Assembly (NCBI GenBank): GCA_946481735.1
Contig: CAMLOU010000053.1
Span: 1 to 25,316, forward strand
DNA length: 25,316 bases
Source: an uncultured Cellvibrio sp.
Lineage (GTDB): Bacteria; Pseudomonadota; Gammaproteobacteria; Pseudomonadales; Cellvibrionaceae
Direction of reading: 5' to 3'
This document shows, one piece after another, positions 24,381 to 25,316 of the stretch (the stretch's first letter is position 1; the number at the start of each line of letters is the position of its first letter). The notes beneath the pieces were generated by a model. The model worked only from the letters and a program-made list of their open reading frames with translations, searched no databases and was not told the DNA's origin. Made by a program: the position numbers and the translations under genes.

Positions 24381-24851
24381 ATGTCATCATTTCGTGCCCA
24401 CCTGTGCATCCTGCTTTTCATGCTGCCTGCGCTATCCAGCCAGGCCCAGACAGACCAGCCCAAACCGGTCGAAACCTCGCAGCAATTTGGTGCTTACACC
24501 GTTCACTTCAGTGTGTTTAACAGCACCTTTATCAGCCCGGAAGTCGCTCAGGTATACGGACTCACTCGCGCCGCCAACCAGGTTCTGGTTAACATCAGCC
24601 TCACCCGGACGCAGGATGGCAAAACCACATTGGGATTGCCGGCCAAGGTGAGCGGCACGGCGACCAACCTGATTCAACAGCAGCGCACGCTGACATTCAA
24701 AACCATCGCAGAAGGGGACGCGACTTACTATCTCGCTCCGCTGCGCCATACCAATGAGGAAGTCGTCAACTTTACCGTGCAGGTGCAACCGGACACGGCA
24801 TCCGCCCCGTTTACGGTACGCTTCACCCGCCAATTGCATACTGAAGAGTGA
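24381..24851 (+). CDS. Secreted DUF4426 protein
   Basis: This is a 156-residue protein with an N-terminal signal peptide ([23 protein letters not shown], cleavage probably after AQA). The rest looks like beta-sandwich sequence of the DUF4426 family: [25 protein letters not shown], then [34 protein letters not shown] and FTVQVQPD. Function unknown. In pseudomonads the same family sits between metW and rdgB, so the gene belongs to the conserved backbone. I chose ATG 24381 because GGGAG lies 10 bases upstream and it gives a clean signal peptide; an ATG at 24345 would add 12 residues. It ends 7 bases before rdgB, so the two are probably co-transcribed. Confidence 0.9.
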   Translation: MSSFRAHLCILLFMLPALSSQAQTDQPKPVETSQQFGAYTVHFSVFNSTFISPEVAQVYGLTRAANQVLVNISLTRTQDGKTTLGLPAKVSGTATNLIQQQRTLTFKTIAEGDATYYLAPLRHTNEEVVNFTVQVQPDTASAPFTVRFTRQLHTEE

Positions 24852-24858
24852 CGGTGGT

Positions 24859-25316
24859 ATGACTCAAAAAATAGTGCTCGCCAGCGGCAATGCCGGCAAG
24901 TTGCGTGAATTCCAGCAATTGCTGGCCGGCTGCGGGTTCGATGTGGTGCCGCAATCTGCTTATCAGGTTGATAATGCTGACGAGACCGGTTTGACCTTTG
25001 TTGAAAATGCCATCATCAAAGCACGCCATGCCTGTCACCACACCGGCTTGCCCGCCATTGCAGATGACTCAGGTCTGGAAGTTGATGCGCTCAATGGCCG
25101 TCCGGGCATTTATTCCGCGCGCTACGCGGGTAACGGTGCTTCCGACGGCGATAACAATGCAAAATTGCTCCAGGAACTCCACGCTGTCCCGGAGGCGCAA
25201 CGCACCGCGCGATACCATTGCGTGCTGGCGTTTATGCGTCACGCAGAAGATCCGACGCCGCTACTCTGCCACGGTTCATGGGCGGGGCGCATTCTCACAG
25301 CGGCGCGCGGGCAGGG
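24859..25316 (+). CDS. rdgB: RdgB/HAM1 non-canonical purine NTP pyrophosphatase (3' end outside window)
   Basis: This is the first 152 codons of a protein usually about 197-200 residues long; the frame is open to the window end. RdgB hydrolyses ITP, dITP and XTP to monophosphates, keeping deaminated purines out of nucleic acids. The N-terminus [18 protein letters not shown], the [13 protein letters not shown] segment, the catalytic and metal-binding [24 protein letters not shown], and the start of the HGSWAGRI block are all visible. It starts at ATG 24859 with GGTGG close upstream, 7 bases after the DUF4426 gene. Confidence 0.97.
   Translation, partial: MTQKIVLASGNAGKLREFQQLLAGCGFDVVPQSAYQVDNADETGLTFVENAIIKARHACHHTGLPAIADDSGLEVDALNGRPGIYSARYAGNGASDGDNNAKLLQELHAVPEAQRTARYHCVLAFMRHAEDPTPLLCHGSWAGRILTAARGQ

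Overview
The window looks like chromosomal core DNA from a gammaproteobacterium of the Pseudomonas/Cellvibrio kind. The evidence is gene order: pilG-H-I-J-K-chpA, gshB-tonB-yqgE-ruvX, pilU and pilT divergent from yggS-proC-yggT-yggU, then metX-metW and DUF4426-rdgB. As I recall it, the same order is found in Pseudomonas aeruginosa PAO1. The genus (Cellvibrio or a relative) is an inference from protein flavour and from the genes added to that backbone. No rRNA, tRNA, CRISPR array, insertion sequence or phage gene is visible.

Region 1 (1-8426, minus strand) is the Pil-Chp chemotaxis-like operon that controls type IV pilus twitching and surface sensing. It runs pilG, pilH (response regulators), pilI (CheW-like adaptor), pilJ (chemoreceptor), pilK (CheR-like methyltransferase) and chpA (multi-Hpt histidine kinase). 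The chpA 3' end lies beyond base 1. The window opens inside an in-frame (TGCTTC)10 microsatellite that encodes ten Glu-Ala dipeptides in a ChpA linker.

Region 2 (8427-11760) is a divergent intergenic region followed by gshB (glutathione synthesis), a TonB-family gene that overlaps it by 4 bases, yqgE and ruvX. The last codons and stop of ruvX lie inside a GTAG-headed REP-type palindrome, which separates it from the convergent pilU.

Region 3 (11778-14064, minus strand) holds pilU and pilT, the twitching retraction ATPases. Region 4 (14167-16655, plus strand) is yggS-proC-yggT-yggU, a compact housekeeping group (PLP homeostasis, proline synthesis, a membrane protein, a DUF167 protein).

Region 5 (16835-20738) holds a 671-residue bacterial dynamin-like GTPase, then metX-metW for methionine synthesis, closed by a good rho-independent terminator.

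Region 6 (20836-24299) is the most interesting part. It holds a membrane histidine kinase, an overlapping NtrC-family sigma-54 activator, and a small secreted DUF4168 protein. The gene for the secreted protein is preceded by a -24/-12 sigma-54 promoter, a perfect IHF-consensus site and a possible upstream dyad. The layout resembles ZraPSR-type envelope-stress circuits, but the small protein has no His or Cys in its mature part. Region 7 (24381-25316) is a secreted DUF4426 protein and the start of rdgB, cut by the window end.
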